Of a DNA stretch of 64,000 nt, positions 25,724 through 34,973 are shown piece after piece. This stretch comes from Streptomyces sp. CB01580 (GTDB lineage Bacteria > Actinomycetota > Actinomycetes > Streptomycetales > Streptomycetaceae), in NCBI RefSeq assembly GCF_001905795.1, contig NZ_LIXJ01000011.1, positions 124,001-188,000 of the forward strand. Direction: 5' to 3'. A program made the translations under genes and the position numbers. Numbering within the stretch: the first letter of the stretch is position 1; each line of letters starts with the position of its first letter. A model generated the notes under the pieces. The model did not search any database, was not told where the DNA came from, and worked only from the letters and a program-made list of their open reading frames with translations.

Positions 25724-26346
25724 GCACCACCATCACACCACCGCACCAAGCCACCAGCCCGGACCCACTGCCGCAACCCGCCCGGCTGCGTCCGGGCGAT
25801 GTCATCCGGGTCGGACTGGTCGGCGTCCGCGGACGTCCGCTCCGCGCCTGCCTGTCCGCCCTGGGCATCTCCATCGGGATCGCCGCCATCACCGCCGGCA
25901 GCCAGGCACAGATCAACGCCCAGATCTCCAAGGTCGGAACCAATCTGCTCACCGTCACCGCCGGGCAGGACATGTTCGGAGGCAAGACCGAACTGCCCCT
26001 CAGCTCCGTGGACATGGTGCGCCGGATCGGCCCGGTGCGTTCGGCGTCCGCCGTGGGAGCGGTCTCCGGCGCCACCGTGCACCGTACGGACAAGACCGAC
26101 CAACGCGACACCGGTGGCATCACTGTGCAAGCCGCCCGGCTCGACCTGCTCGACACACTCGGAGTGACCGTCGCCAAGGGCACCTGGCTCAATGCGGCCA
26201 CCGCCAAGTACCCCGCCGTGGCCCTCGGCTCGGTGACAGCCGAACGTCTCGGCATCCATGCCCCCGGCACGCCCGTCCATCTCGGCGGCAGATGGTTCAC
26301 CGCCGTCGGCATCCTGGACCCTGCTGTCCTCGCCCCCGAGATCGAC
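25720..26346 (+). pseudogene. MacB-type permease, N-terminal part only
   Basis: ATG 25720 overlaps the ATPase stop. PLRACLSALGISIGIAAITA is the first membrane helix of FtsX/MacB permeases, followed by the extracytoplasmic domain (ISKVGTNLLTVTAGQDMFGG; ALGSVTAERLGIHAPGTPVH; FTAVGILDPAVLAPEID). The sequence then runs in frame, without a stop, into the upstream region and coding sequence of a response regulator, giving a 443-codon fused frame. Confidence 0.7.
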
Positions 26347-26394
26347 GGCCGAGGCGTCGGTGGCAGGGACGGCCAAGGCAGGGACGGCGGCTTC

Positions 26395-27051
26395 GTGACG
26401 ATCCGGGTGCTGATCGCCGACGACCAGGCCATGGTGCGCGCCGGGTTCGCGATGATCCTCGCGGCGCAGGACGACATCGACGTCGTCGGGGAAGCCACGG
26501 ACGGGGTCCACGCCGTGGAACTCGCCGAGCTCCACCGCCCGGACGTCGTCCTGATGGACATCCGCATGCCGCGCATGGACGGCCTGGAGGCGCTGCGCAG
26601 ACTGACGCGCCCCGGGACGGTGAACCCACCGAAGGTCGTGGTGGTCACGACGTTCGACGACGACGAGTACGTACAACGCGCCCTGACCCAAGGCGCCTCC
26701 GGCTTCCTCATCAAGGACTCGGGCCCCGCCCTGCTCGTCGAGGCCATCAGGGCGGCCGCCTCCGGCGAGGCCCTGGTGAGCCCGGCGATCACGGTCCGAC
26801 TGCTGCGGCAGCTCAACAGCGCCGCGCCCGCTCCGCGCGAGCCGCACACCGCGCTCTCCGAGCGGGAGAAGGACCTGGTGCGCCTGGTCGCCCGAGGCCT
26901 GACGAACGCCGAGATCGCCGACGAGCTGACCATCTCGGTGGGCACGGTGAAGACCCACCTCGGAAATGTTCAGACGAAGCTGTCCGCCCGCAACCGCGTG
27001 GAGATCGCGGCTTGGGCCTGGGAGTCGGGGGTGGTGGAGGGGCGGGGGTGA
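26395..27051 (+). CDS. NarL/FixJ (LuxR-type) response regulator
   Basis: 218 residues from GTG 26395, with AGGGACGG upstream. Receiver domain: IRVLIADDQAMVRAGF (acidic pocket), VVLMDIRMPRMDGLEA (phospho-acceptor Asp), VVVVTTFDDDEYVQRAL, GFLIKDSGP (conserved Lys). The C-terminal LuxR helix-turn-helix is LSEREKDLVRLVARGLTNAE then ISVGTVKTHLGNVQTKL. The partner kinase is not adjacent; only an unrelated-looking kinase tail is found 2 kb away. The in-frame permease remnant upstream could give a fused product if translation starts at 25720. Confidence 0.85.
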   Translation: MTIRVLIADDQAMVRAGFAMILAAQDDIDVVGEATDGVHAVELAELHRPDVVLMDIRMPRMDGLEALRRLTRPGTVNPPKVVVVTTFDDDEYVQRALTQGASGFLIKDSGPALLVEAIRAAASGEALVSPAITVRLLRQLNSAAPAPREPHTALSEREKDLVRLVARGLTNAEIADELTISVGTVKTHLGNVQTKLSARNRVEIAAWAWESGVVEGRG

Positions 27052-27122
27052 GCCACGCTCGGTGGCCGCCGTTCATGGCCCGTGCCGGCGAGCTCGGCGT
27101 CGACCAGGCCCTGACGATCCTC

Positions 27123-27800
27123 CGGGTTGGTGTGGACTTCCCGCTTTCCGCCCCGGCCGCCATACCGGAGTCCTGCCCTCGGTGCGGGCCGAGGAGATCG
27201 TGGTCGTAGGTGCGGTGGTGCAGGCGGATGCCGTGCTCGGTGACGGCCTGCCACCGCACCGGCAGCACTTCCAGGTAGTCGCTCCTGCTGGGAACCGGCA
27301 CGTACCCGGCGACCGAGACCAGCGCCGCCCACATCTGGTTCGGCGACAGCGCGACCTTCGGCAGCACCGGATGCCGCAGCCCTTCATGGGCGCGGTGGTG
27401 GTAGTGCACGAGCCATTCGTCGAGGAGGTCCTGCACCTGGGCGACGCTGTAACACGCCTGGCGTGCCACGTCCTTGCCGCGGCGGGTGACGTCGGAGCCG
27501 GTGCACCCGGGCAGGTGCTGGCAGAACAACGTGTTGATCGACCCGAAGGTCCGTTCCACGATGCCCTTGGCCGTCGGCGCGAACGCAGGTGCGGCCTGCA
27601 CGCTGATCCCGAGCGCCTCGCAGGTGCCCATGAACGCCTTCGACAGGAACACCTTCCCCCGATCCACCACCACCGCCTCCGGCACCACCACCGGCCGGGC
27701 GGCTGCCCCATGAAGCCGCTCGTCCAGCGACATCGGCCGCTCCCCGGGCAGGACCGTGCTGTGCGCGAAGCGCAGGACATCGGGCCGTAGGGGCAGCGGG
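27123..27800 (-). pseudogene. TniA/TnsB-like transposase fragment, second copy
   Basis: Minus-strand fragment with part of the DDE core: ARPVVVPEAVVVDRGKVFLS (second Asp), FAPTAKGIVERTFGSINTLF (Glu), then GSDVTRRGKDVARQACYSVA and the C-terminal domain. The first Asp and the N-terminal DNA-binding region are missing, and the C-terminus is cut near 27125. It shares long near-identical stretches with the copy at 18.6-19.5 kb. Confidence 0.75.
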
Positions 27801-27810
27801 GTGGGCTCTC

Positions 27811-28593
27811 TTACGGCCGTGCCTGCGTGGGCAGGGTGAGGATTTCGGCTCCGTTGTCGGTGATGGCGATGGTGTGCTCGCTGTGTGCGGTCCGGCAGCC
27901 CGTCGCGCTGCGCAGCGTCCAGCCGTCGGCGTCGGTGACGAGTGTGGCGGTGTCGGCCATGACCCAGGGCTCCAGGGCGAGTAGCAGTCCGGGGCGCAGC
28001 TTGTATCCGCGGCCGGGCCGTCCGGTGTTCGCGACGTGTGGGTCCTGGTGCATGGTCGAGCCGATGCCATGGCCTCCGAACTCGGTGTTGATCGGGTAGC
28101 CCGCCTTGCTGAGGACCGTGCCGATGGCGTGGGAGAGGTCGCCGATGCGCGCCCCGGGCTTGGCGGCGACGATGCCGGCGGCGAGTGCACGTTCGGTCGT
28201 CTCGATCATCGCGACGCTGTCCGCTGGCCTGGCCTTGCCCACCAGGAAACTGATCGCGGCGTCCGCGGCCACCCCGCCCCTCGCGACGGCCAGGTCGAGG
28301 GTCAGTAGGTCCCCGTCTGCCAGCGTGTAGTTGTGGGGCCGCCCGTGGAGCACTCCGTCGTTGACGGCCGTGCAGATGTAGTGCCCGAACGGGCCGCGCC
28401 CGAAGGAAGGCGCGTAGTCGACGTAGCAGGACTGCGCGCCCGCCTCGTTGATCATCTCCTTGGCCCACTGGTCGATGTCCAGCAGGTTCGTCCCGACCGT
28501 GCTGCGCTGCTTCAGCGTGTGCAGGATGTCTCCGACCAGGGTGCCGGTGTCCCTCGCCCGCTCAAGCCGCGCGGAGTTCAGGATCTCAATCAT
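27811..28593 (-). CDS. map: Methionine aminopeptidase, type I
   Basis: 260 residues. The pita-bread fold and metal ligands are all visible: FGHYICTAVNDGVLHGRP (His), LTLDLAVARGGVAADAAISF (two Asp), GHGIGSTMHQDPHV (His), LALEPWVM (Glu), SEHTIAI (final Glu). It removes the initiator methionine from nascent proteins. Streptomycetes usually carry several copies; this one is in an accessory position and typically neighbours an XRE regulator, of which only a fragment remains on the opposite strand. Confidence 0.9.
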   Translation of the reverse strand: MIEILNSARLERARDTGTLVGDILHTLKQRSTVGTNLLDIDQWAKEMINEAGAQSCYVDYAPSFGRGPFGHYICTAVNDGVLHGRPHNYTLADGDLLTLDLAVARGGVAADAAISFLVGKARPADSVAMIETTERALAAGIVAAKPGARIGDLSHAIGTVLSKAGYPINTEFGGHGIGSTMHQDPHVANTGRPGRGYKLRPGLLLALEPWVMADTATLVTDADGWTLRSATGCRTAHSEHTIAITDNGAEILTLPTQARP

Positions 28594-28660
28594 GGGGGCC
28601 TCTCACGTACGTCCAATAACTATCCCGGTCTAACTTTACCGGTATTAGAATGGGGGCACG

Positions 28661-28780
28661 GTCGGGTTGCCACTCACCCCGCCTTCCCGGCCATCGCAGT
28701 GATCGCCGACACCCTGGGCCTGTCTCTCGACGCGGTCTGGGCCGAGATCGGCCATCCGGAGCGCGCCATCGAGGATCAGT
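28661..28780 (+). pseudogene. XRE-type regulator fragment divergent from map
   Basis: The frame reads THPAFPAIAVIADTLGLSLD then AVWAEIGHPERAIED, the second half of a Cro/CI-type helix-turn-helix domain. The first half is missing; only about 60 bases separate this fragment from the map start. Confidence 0.5.
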
Positions 28781-28844
28781 CGGTCCTGTCTGTCGCACGG
28801 CATGCATCGCTGGTAACGCTGCGGGGTGGTTACTGAGATTGAAC

Positions 28845-28995
28845 TCGTGGTGTCGTGACGCTGATCGGGCAGGTCTGATGTCAGGCCGATTTCGGTGAGA
28901 CAGCCGTCTATGAGGTGACTGCGGTACTGGATGTGCCGTAGGCCGCGCCGGATGCGCTGGACGAGGTGTTCGGGGGTGCTGAAGGCGACGTTGGA
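28845..28995 (-). pseudogene. C-terminal fragment of an IS630-type transposase
   Basis: Minus-strand frame STPEHLVQRIRRGLRHIQYR then SHLIDGCLTEIGLTSD, closely matching the end of IS630-family transposases and comparable with the larger copy at 55.9 kb. It is bordered by a TniB-like fragment. Confidence 0.55.
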
Positions 28996-29440
28996 GAGCC
29001 AGCTGCGCCGCAGGAGGGACGGGGATACCGAGATAGCGGGCGAACTCCATGGCCAGGGCTTTCGTGCTCACGACGGGCGGGAGCAGTACGTACGCGACCG
29101 GTACCAGGGGAGGCGCGGATGAGGCCGGTAGCGGGCGTCTTTGGGTATGGGCGAGGTTGCAGGCGCGTCCGGCGTGGAGCAGGGCGGTGGTCTTCCCGGC
29201 CTCGGTGCTGCGCCTGCCGTCATCATCACCGTCGGGCAGCTGGATTCTTTGATCCGCTGGCCGGCCAGCATGCGGCTGGTCGTGGTGACGCGCTGCCCCG
29301 CGGGGCCTGATCGCGCGCAGGGCCTTGAGCAGGCCGAGGAACGGCGGTCAGGTTCAGGGCGGCGGTCATGTGTGTCACGCCGCGGTTGCCATAGGTCGCG
29401 ATGCCCGGGACCGGGGTGGTGAGGCAGCGGAAGACCGCGA
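28996..29440 (-). pseudogene. TniB-like ATPase remnant, second copy
   Basis: MSTKALAMEFARYLGIPVPP near 29060 matches AKALAGEFARYLGIPVTTRM of the TniB-like protein at 17.5 kb. The N-terminal half can be followed to about 29440 only across frameshifts. The middle and C-terminal parts, including Walker B, are gone. Confidence 0.6.
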
Positions 29441-29532
29441 GCGAGGGCTCGCTGCAAGAGTCGGATGGTCTTCTTTCTTCGCCCGGCGGGCGGCGCTCTG
29501 CTGTGTCAGTGGTGCCTGGCACAGTACCGGTC

Positions 29533-30279
29533 ATGGAAGCGAACCTTCGGACAAGAATTCATGAACTCGGGCGCAAACAGGGCATTCCCGAGGCTGTGGT
29601 CGAAGAGGCCTTACGACATCTGCGCCCCTCAATCAGCCTGTGCGAGGCCGACGGGTCGTCGTGGCAGGAAGGCGTCCGGCCTGCGGCCATGGCGGGCGGC
29701 CTGCCCAGGCTGCCCGAGGGGATGGAGTGGCCCGACAGCGACCATCCGCACCTCGCCACTATCGACTGTGCGGCACTGCCCAGGGACGTCCTGGACATTG
29801 ATCTGCCGCAGGACGGCCACCTGGTGCTGTTCAGCGACTTCGACGATTTCGACGCCCCCGTCCTCCTGCACATCCCCGCCGGTACCGAGACCACCGAGCA
29901 GGAACCGAGGATTGTTGACGAGAACTGGCCGATCTACGAGCCGGTGCTGCTCCACCCCTTGGTCGTCTGGCACATCGACAACTGGGACGACATCCCTGGC
30001 GCACGTGAGTTCACCGAACGTAACCCCTCAGGTGCGAACAAAATGGATATGTTCGTTGACGATCTGGGCCATCTCTTCAATGCTCCCGGTTTCGCGCGAA
30101 TTCGGCTCGGTGGCCGCACGCACTACTTCCAAAATCCCCCGGAAGAAGACGGTCTGACCCATTTCATCACTGTCTTCGGAGATCCTTTCGAAAAAACGTC
30201 CAACTTGGCCTTCGCGGGAACGCGGGAGGGCATCTCGGCCCGCCGTTACGAGAAACTCGGGTACTACCTGGAAGCCTGA
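29533..30279 (+). CDS. DUF1963 (YwqG-like) protein
   Basis: 248 residues from ATG 29533. Family features: AAMAGGLPRLPEGMEWPDSD near the N-terminus, DLPQDGHLVLFSDFDDFDAP, and LGGRTHYFQNPPEEDG in the C-terminal third. YwqG-like proteins are soluble and of unclear function, often near toxin/immunity or cell-wall genes. The upstream side is transposon debris, but the gene seems whole and ends cleanly. Confidence 0.75.
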   Translation: MEANLRTRIHELGRKQGIPEAVVEEALRHLRPSISLCEADGSSWQEGVRPAAMAGGLPRLPEGMEWPDSDHPHLATIDCAALPRDVLDIDLPQDGHLVLFSDFDDFDAPVLLHIPAGTETTEQEPRIVDENWPIYEPVLLHPLVVWHIDNWDDIPGAREFTERNPSGANKMDMFVDDLGHLFNAPGFARIRLGGRTHYFQNPPEEDGLTHFITVFGDPFEKTSNLAFAGTREGISARRYEKLGYYLEA

Positions 30280-30303
30280 CTCGTTCCTCCCCCGGATGGC
30301 AGG

Positions 30304-30462
30304 AGCGTAGCGGCCGGCGTCGAGGCCGTGGTCGATGCCGGTTTCGTCGTGGAACAGGGTGAGGGCATCTTGAACCAGGACGGCAGCTTCCAGTGGACCT
30401 TCACGGCCTACCAGGCGGGGACTGTGACGTGGGATCCCATCTATTCGATCCGCCCCTGCTGA
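30304..30462 (+). pseudogene. Short C-terminal fragment, unknown protein
   Basis: An in-frame stretch with good codon bias: AVVDAGFVVEQGEGILNQDG then SFQWTFTAYQAGTVTWDPIY, stop at 30460. I do not recognise the family. No start codon or ribosome site fits, so it is probably the tail of a lost gene. Confidence 0.4.
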
Positions 30463-30627
30463 ACTGACGCACAGCAAACGAGCCGCCTTCGGCCACGGGG
30501 ACGGCTTCGTGCGTGTCCCTCAGGAAGCGCACGGCATCTCCTTGAGCCTTCAGGCGCTGCCATGACCAATCGTCACTGTCAGCGGTCGAGTCGGCCGTCG
30601 TCCGGTTCGACCGGCGGGGCTGTTGCT

Positions 30628-30830
30628 TCGGTGAAAGGAACCGCCCAGCTGCGCGGAGTGGTGGAACGTCTCATCGCGGTGGGCCAGTGGCAGACCGGCG
30701 ATCCGGGCATCACGATCGTCATGGACATCGGCTACGACGTCATCCGCCTTGCGTGGGTGCTGCGGGACCTGCCCGTCGAACTGGTCGGACGGATCCGCAG
30801 TCCGCGCTTGCAGGTGCTCGCCCGCACCGG
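30628..30830 (+). pseudogene. Internal fragment of an IS701/IS4-like transposase
   Basis: LRGVVERLIAVGQWQTGDPG then ITIVMDIGYDVIRLAWVLRD and LPVELVGRIRS match the segment with the first catalytic Asp of a common streptomycete transposase type. The rest is absent. A typical right end of such an element (31119-31141) is found downstream. Confidence 0.6.
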
Positions 30831-30859
30831 AGCGACCCGGTGGACGCCGAGATGCGCGA

Positions 30860-31108
30860 CCTGTACGCCGTCGGCGACGAGGCGGACGACTCGGGGTACG
30901 ACCAGCGCCGCCGTGTACATCCCGCCCTTGAGGACCTTCCGCCGCGAGGGATCCATGTCTGCCCGGCCCATGTCCGTCACATCCTGCTCGCTGTCCGGGC
31001 CGGGCGGCCACCCGGCCTCCCTGCACGTCACGGGCCGCCCCAGCAGCCGGGACAGCGCCTCGGTCACAGCCGGCCGGGCCTCCGGCCGGGGCACCGACCC
31101 GGCGGTCC
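30860..31108 (-). pseudogene. Fragment of an XRE-family regulator
   Basis: Minus-strand frame ALSRLLGRPVTCREAGWPPG then DVTDMGRADMDPSRRKVLKG and MYTAALVVP is the linker region found in TPR-containing XRE regulators of streptomycetes. Neither the HTH nor the TPR part is present. Confidence 0.5.
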
Positions 31109-31118
31109 GGTGCGACAC

Positions 31119-31141
31119 GGCAAACGTTGCCGGGAGCGGCA
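31119..31141. repeat. Solitary transposon end
   Basis: GGCAAACGTTGCCGGGAGCG plus GCA, followed by CTAC, is identical to the right end of the short element at 40361-40557. It is probably the right end of the IS that supplied the transposase fragment just upstream. Confidence 0.65.
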
Positions 31142-31143
31142 CT

Positions 31144-31440
31144 ACCTGGGACACGACTTCGTCAGGCCGCTCCTGACGGAAGCGGCCCGACGCGGCCTGC
31201 CCGTGTTCGTCCACCCCACCGCACCGGAACCCGTGCCGGCCGGAGGACTGCCGCCGTGGAACTCCCCAACCTGCGGCTGATCGTCTCCCACTGCGCTGGC
31301 GCGATGCCCGTACTGGCCTGGCGTATCGCCCACCTCAAGGCACTGGCCACTGACCGGATGCCGCAGCCTCGGCCCGAGGGCGTCCTGGGTGTTCCACGCC
31401 TGCCCGCGCGGCAGATGCGCGTGGACGTCGATCCGGCTGC
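31144..31440 (+). pseudogene. Amidohydrolase_2 (ACMSD-like) fragment
   Basis: Two frames carry LTEAARRGLPVFVHPTAPEP and, after a shift, PNLRLIVSHCAGAMPVLAWR. These are the strands with the metal-binding His residues of the amidohydrolase_2 family. The N- and C-terminal parts are absent. Confidence 0.55.
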
Positions 31441-31449
31441 TGTCGCCCA

Positions 31450-32709
31450 TCACGTGGCGGTCGCTTCGGTGAGGAGGGTGCCGCGGCGCCAGACGGCGCG
31501 CGTGTTCAGGGTGTCGGTGATGTTCATGGTCGGGTCGCCGTCGACGAGGAGGAGGTCGGCGCGCAGGCCCTCGGTGATCCGGCCGCGGTCGGTCAGGGAG
31601 AAGCGACGGGCCGGGGTGCTAGTCGCCGCGCGCAGCGCATCGATGGGGGTCAGTCCGGCCTGGACCAAGTACTGCAGTTCGTGGTGGACGCTCGCGCCGT
31701 GCGCCAGTCCCCCGAAGGAGGGGTGGGCGATGGAGACGTCGGTGCCGGCGAGCACGTCGACGCCGGCCTCGTGTAGGGCCTTGACGCTGGTCAGGACGTC
31801 GTCGAGCCGGCCCTGCGGGTAGCGGTCGAAGCTGGAGCGCAGTGCCGCGTCCCAGTCGGCGTCCAGCCGGGAGGCGACGCGGGGGTCGTCGGCGAGGGCG
31901 CTGCCCGTGATGCCCATCATGGAGGCGCTCAGGACGGTGCAGGGGACGACGAACACCCCGGCGTCCTTGATCAGGTCGGTGATCTCGTCGGTGTGGGGCT
32001 GGTCCATGAACAGGTGGACCAGGCCGTCGATGCCCGCCTCGACGGCCATGCGGGTGGCATCCACGGTCAGGGCGTGGGCGACGGTGAGCATGCCGTGCCG
32101 CTTGGCCTCGGCGACCCCCGCGTTCAAGGTGGCCTGGTCGAGCATGGGCAGGCCCGGGTGCCCCTCGACACTGCCGTCGTCGACCATGAACTTGATGTAG
32201 TCCGAGCCCGACTCGACCAGTCGCGGGATGAAGGCGACGGCCTCCTCAGGGGTCGTCACGAACGGCCGCACGGGGGGCTTGCCGACCGGGCGGGAGCCGG
32301 GCGCACCACCCTTCGGCGGCCCGGGGCGGGCATCGGCGGGCAGGCGGTCGAAGAGCTCCTCCGGGTGCCCACCGGGCGGGGTCAGGCCGAACCCGGACGA
32401 GCGCACGTCGGCGAGCGCGTCGTCGCTGGTGATGTGCGCCCGGTTGTCGCGGGTGTTGGTGCCCTGCATCTCCAACTCGGTGGTGACCCCAAAGCGCAGC
32501 GCCAGCGCGAGCGCGCCGGGGCCGGTGTGCACGTGAGCGTCGATCAGGCCCGGCAGCAGCGTCGCCCCGCTGCCGTCGACGACCTGGGCCCCGTCCGGGA
32601 CGTCGCCGCCGATGAGGGCGATCCGCCCGTCCTCGACGAGCACGGTGGGTGCGCCCAGTGTCTTCTCGCCGTCGAAGACACGGGCGCCGGTGATAGCGGT
32701 CACGGACAT
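31450..32709 (-). CDS. Metal-dependent amidohydrolase (imidazolonepropionase/prolidase-like)
   Basis: 419 residues from the second ATG (32709), which has GAGG upstream; an ATG 4 codons earlier is possible. The TIM-barrel metal sites are intact: LLPGLIDAHVHTGPGALALA (HxH), SDYIKFMVDDG (Lys position), LTVAHALTVDATRMAVEAGI (His), GLVHLF (His), VDVLAGTDVSIAHPSFGG (Asp). Family members hydrolyse amides, ureas or dipeptides; the substrate is unknown. It is divergent from a MarR gene across an AT-rich gap containing dyad symmetry, so it is probably MarR-controlled. Confidence 0.85.
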   Translation of the reverse strand: MSVTAITGARVFDGEKTLGAPTVLVEDGRIALIGGDVPDGAQVVDGSGATLLPGLIDAHVHTGPGALALALRFGVTTELEMQGTNTRDNRAHITSDDALADVRSSGFGLTPPGGHPEELFDRLPADARPGPPKGGAPGSRPVGKPPVRPFVTTPEEAVAFIPRLVESGSDYIKFMVDDGSVEGHPGLPMLDQATLNAGVAEAKRHGMLTVAHALTVDATRMAVEAGIDGLVHLFMDQPHTDEITDLIKDAGVFVVPCTVLSASMMGITGSALADDPRVASRLDADWDAALRSSFDRYPQGRLDDVLTSVKALHEAGVDVLAGTDVSIAHPSFGGLAHGASVHHELQYLVQAGLTPIDALRAATSTPARRFSLTDRGRITEGLRADLLLVDGDPTMNITDTLNTRAVWRRGTLLTEATAT

Positions 32710-32751
32710 GGCTTGCCTCATTCCTGGGTACGACCCCCGACTCCTCCAATG

Positions 32752-32769
32752 TATATCACTAGCTATATA
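32752..32769. promoter_or_regulatory. AT-rich imperfect dyad in the amidohydrolase/MarR divergon
   Basis: TATATCACTAGCTATATA is an imperfect palindrome centred on CTAG, in the most AT-rich stretch of the window, with a second small dyad (GCATGTATATGC) at 32781-32792. It is a likely MarR binding and promoter region. The -10-like TAGGAT at 32812-32817 would give a nearly leaderless marR transcript. Confidence 0.5.
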
Positions 32770-32823
32770 AATGCTTTACGGCATGTATATGCATGTCGAT
32801 GTGAAACCCTTTAGGATGGGCGC

Positions 32824-33294
32824 ATGAACACCTCCCCGCGCGACCCGGAAACCGGCGGCGGCGCCCTTCTCGACCAGATCGGGCCCGCGCTGTCGCGACT
32901 GCGGCGGCGCACCTCCAACGGGCGCGGGGACCTCACCCGCAACCTCGTCCTGAATGTGGTCGCCGACGCGCCGGGGGAAATGACGGTCGGCGGCATCGCC
33001 GCCGAGATGGGCGTCACCCAGCCCGTCGCCAGCCGCACCATCGCCGCCTGCATCACTGACGGACTGCTCCGCCGAGCCGCCTCCCAGGCGGATGGCCGGC
33101 GCACTGTCTTGGAACTCACCGACGCCGGAGAAACCGAGCGCCGCCGGTTCGCCACGGAACAGCGCGAAACCTTCGAACACATCACCGCGCACTGGGAACC
33201 GGCAGATCGGACCCAGTTCGCCCAGTTCCTGGTCCGCTACAGCCAGGACTCCACTGCCTGGACCGCCCGGCAGCGAGGCCACGCAGGGAAGTAG
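32824..33294 (+). CDS. MarR-family transcriptional regulator
   Basis: 156 residues. Winged helix: GEMTVGGIAAEMGVTQPVAS then RTIAACITDGLLRRAASQAD and the wing GRRTVLELTDAGETERRRF. It is divergent from the amidohydrolase gene and probably represses it until an amide or aromatic ligand binds. Confidence 0.85.
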   Translation: MNTSPRDPETGGGALLDQIGPALSRLRRRTSNGRGDLTRNLVLNVVADAPGEMTVGGIAAEMGVTQPVASRTIAACITDGLLRRAASQADGRRTVLELTDAGETERRRFATEQRETFEHITAHWEPADRTQFAQFLVRYSQDSTAWTARQRGHAGK

Positions 33295-33739
33295 CCCGAG
33301 GGCACCGGCTCTGACGCAGCATCACCCCGCCCACGCCCCACGCCAGGACGCCAGGAATCACCCACCGCACCGTGTCATCCGCGGCTACGCATCGCCGTTC
33401 GGCATCGTCCTGGGCCCTTCGGCGGCAGAACCACCGAGCCAGCCGTGCGGCACGCCCAGGAGCGTCGGTGCGCAGTCATCTCACTCCCGTGCACCCAACT
33501 CTCCGCCCGGCGAGGCCACACCCAGCCCTGCACGTCCACCGACGCGGCACCAATCTCCCGAGACGGCACATCAGACGGGGCGGCCGCGCCCGGGCCCCGG
33601 GGCTCACCACGGGAGCCGACACAGCGCCTTCACCGAGTCCGCCCCCGTGGCCGTGCGTGCCGCCTTGGACGACGCGATCGACGCTGCCCGTCAGGGCCTC
33701 GCCGGGGAATAGCCGTCACGCTGGTGCGGCGCGCACTGG
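33295..33739. other. Region without an assignable gene
   Basis: A plus-strand frame ends at 33712 with VAVRAALDDAIDAARQGLAG, which looks like a helical C-terminal tail, but its upstream part has low-complexity composition. No family or promoter is recognised. Confidence 0.3.
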
Positions 33740-34040
33740 AGGTGTGGGTGGGCGCGACCGGGGTGATGCCGGGCCGGTGCTGCCGCCGTTGAGCGCGGCG
33801 CGGGCCCGTGCGGTGATGGCTGGGCTGCGGGAGGCGCTGGAGGATGTCTGGCGCGCCGTGGGTGTTCTCGCGTCCCGGGTCCAGGTCGCGCATGCCGCCC
33901 GGTTTGGGACCCGCTCGGTTATCCGTCGTGGGCGGCGTACTGCGCTGCGGAGTTCGGTATCTCCCGGGCGCAGGCGTACCGGCTGCTCGAGTCGCACGTC
34001 GAGCCGCACCCGGCCTCGCGCAGCGCCGCCCGCCCGGAGG
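33740..34040 (+). pseudogene. Remnant of a helix-turn-helix protein of plasmid/ICE type
   Basis: Two frames carry AVMAGLREALEDVWRAVGVL and then YPSWAAYCAAEFGISRAQAY RLL. The second piece is a motif of streptomycete DNA-binding proteins linked to mobile replicons. Joined frames and the missing ends show it is broken. Confidence 0.45.
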
Positions 34041-34042
34041 GC

Positions 34043-34639
34043 TCAGCTGGTGACGCGCGTGTAGGTGAGGAACACTGCGCCGCTTTTGAGGACGGTGTGG
34101 TCGGTGAGGGTCCAGGTGCGCGGCTCGAAGGCGGCCTTGCGGGAGAACAGAGGGATCCCGTTGCCGATGGTCAGCGGTCCGACCTTGACGATCAGCGTGT
34201 CGATCTCGGTGTACAGGGAGCCCGCCAGCTCGGCGCCGCCGAGCAGCCAGATGTCCTTGCCGTCCTGCTGCTTGAGCCCTCGCACGGTCGCCACCGGGTC
34301 ATCGGCGACCAGTTCGACGGCCGGGTCCGGGCTCTCGGCCAGGGTCCGGGAAAATACCAGGTGCCGCAGGTGGGGATAGGCGTCGGTGATCCCGGCCGCA
34401 AGACCGACCTCGTAGCTGCGCCGCCCCTCGAGCACAGTGTCGAAGTGTGTGCCCCCCGCCGTGACGGACAGTGCCTGCCGGGCCTGGACGGGCAACGTCT
34501 CCGGGTACTCGGCCACGAGGTGCTGGATGTAGTCCTCCGGTATGGGCCAGAAGCCGCTCGGTCCGGTGGGGTCCGCGCCGTCCGGACCCGCGATGAAGCC
34601 ATCGAGAGTGGTGGCGATGTAGTGGACGAGTCTGCGCAC
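34043..34639 (-). CDS. Dihydrofolate reductase-family (RibD C-terminal-like) protein
   Basis: 198 residues. Start LVHYIATTLDGFIAGPDGAD is the typical first strand of this family; LEGRRSYEVGLAAGITDAYP, HLVFSRTLAESPDPAVELVA, DIWLLGGAELAGSLYTEIDT and FLTYTRV complete the NADPH-binding fold. It is probably a soluble NADPH-dependent reductase of unknown substrate and not the housekeeping DHFR. It has its own gap upstream and no operon partner. Confidence 0.82.
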   Translation of the reverse strand: MRRLVHYIATTLDGFIAGPDGADPTGPSGFWPIPEDYIQHLVAEYPETLPVQARQALSVTAGGTHFDTVLEGRRSYEVGLAAGITDAYPHLRHLVFSRTLAESPDPAVELVADDPVATVRGLKQQDGKDIWLLGGAELAGSLYTEIDTLIVKVGPLTIGNGIPLFSRKAAFEPRTWTLTDHTVLKSGAVFLTYTRVTS

Positions 34640-34973
34640 GCCAAATTCCTTCCGTCAGTTCGCTACTGCGGTGCGGCCGGGCGCGCCGGATGGCGTGCCG
34701 CGGTTGCGAAGCCGCCAAGTGATCATCGCACCAGAGCAACTACGCGAGCACCGTGCCGTCAAATCTCAGGTTCTGGCTCACTTTCCGTGAAGCGGGCACC
34801 GTGGGTGACGGCGCTCTTACTCTTTGGGCCTTGCGGTAGTCATTCGTGCCTGCGCTGGCCGTCCGGCAGGGTCGCAGGACCAGTTGTCCAGGAAGCAGTG
34901 CGGAGTACTTGCACGGCGATCTCCAGCACGGTCAGACCATCTGTCGGGATACGGACGGTTCCCGCTGGAGCCT

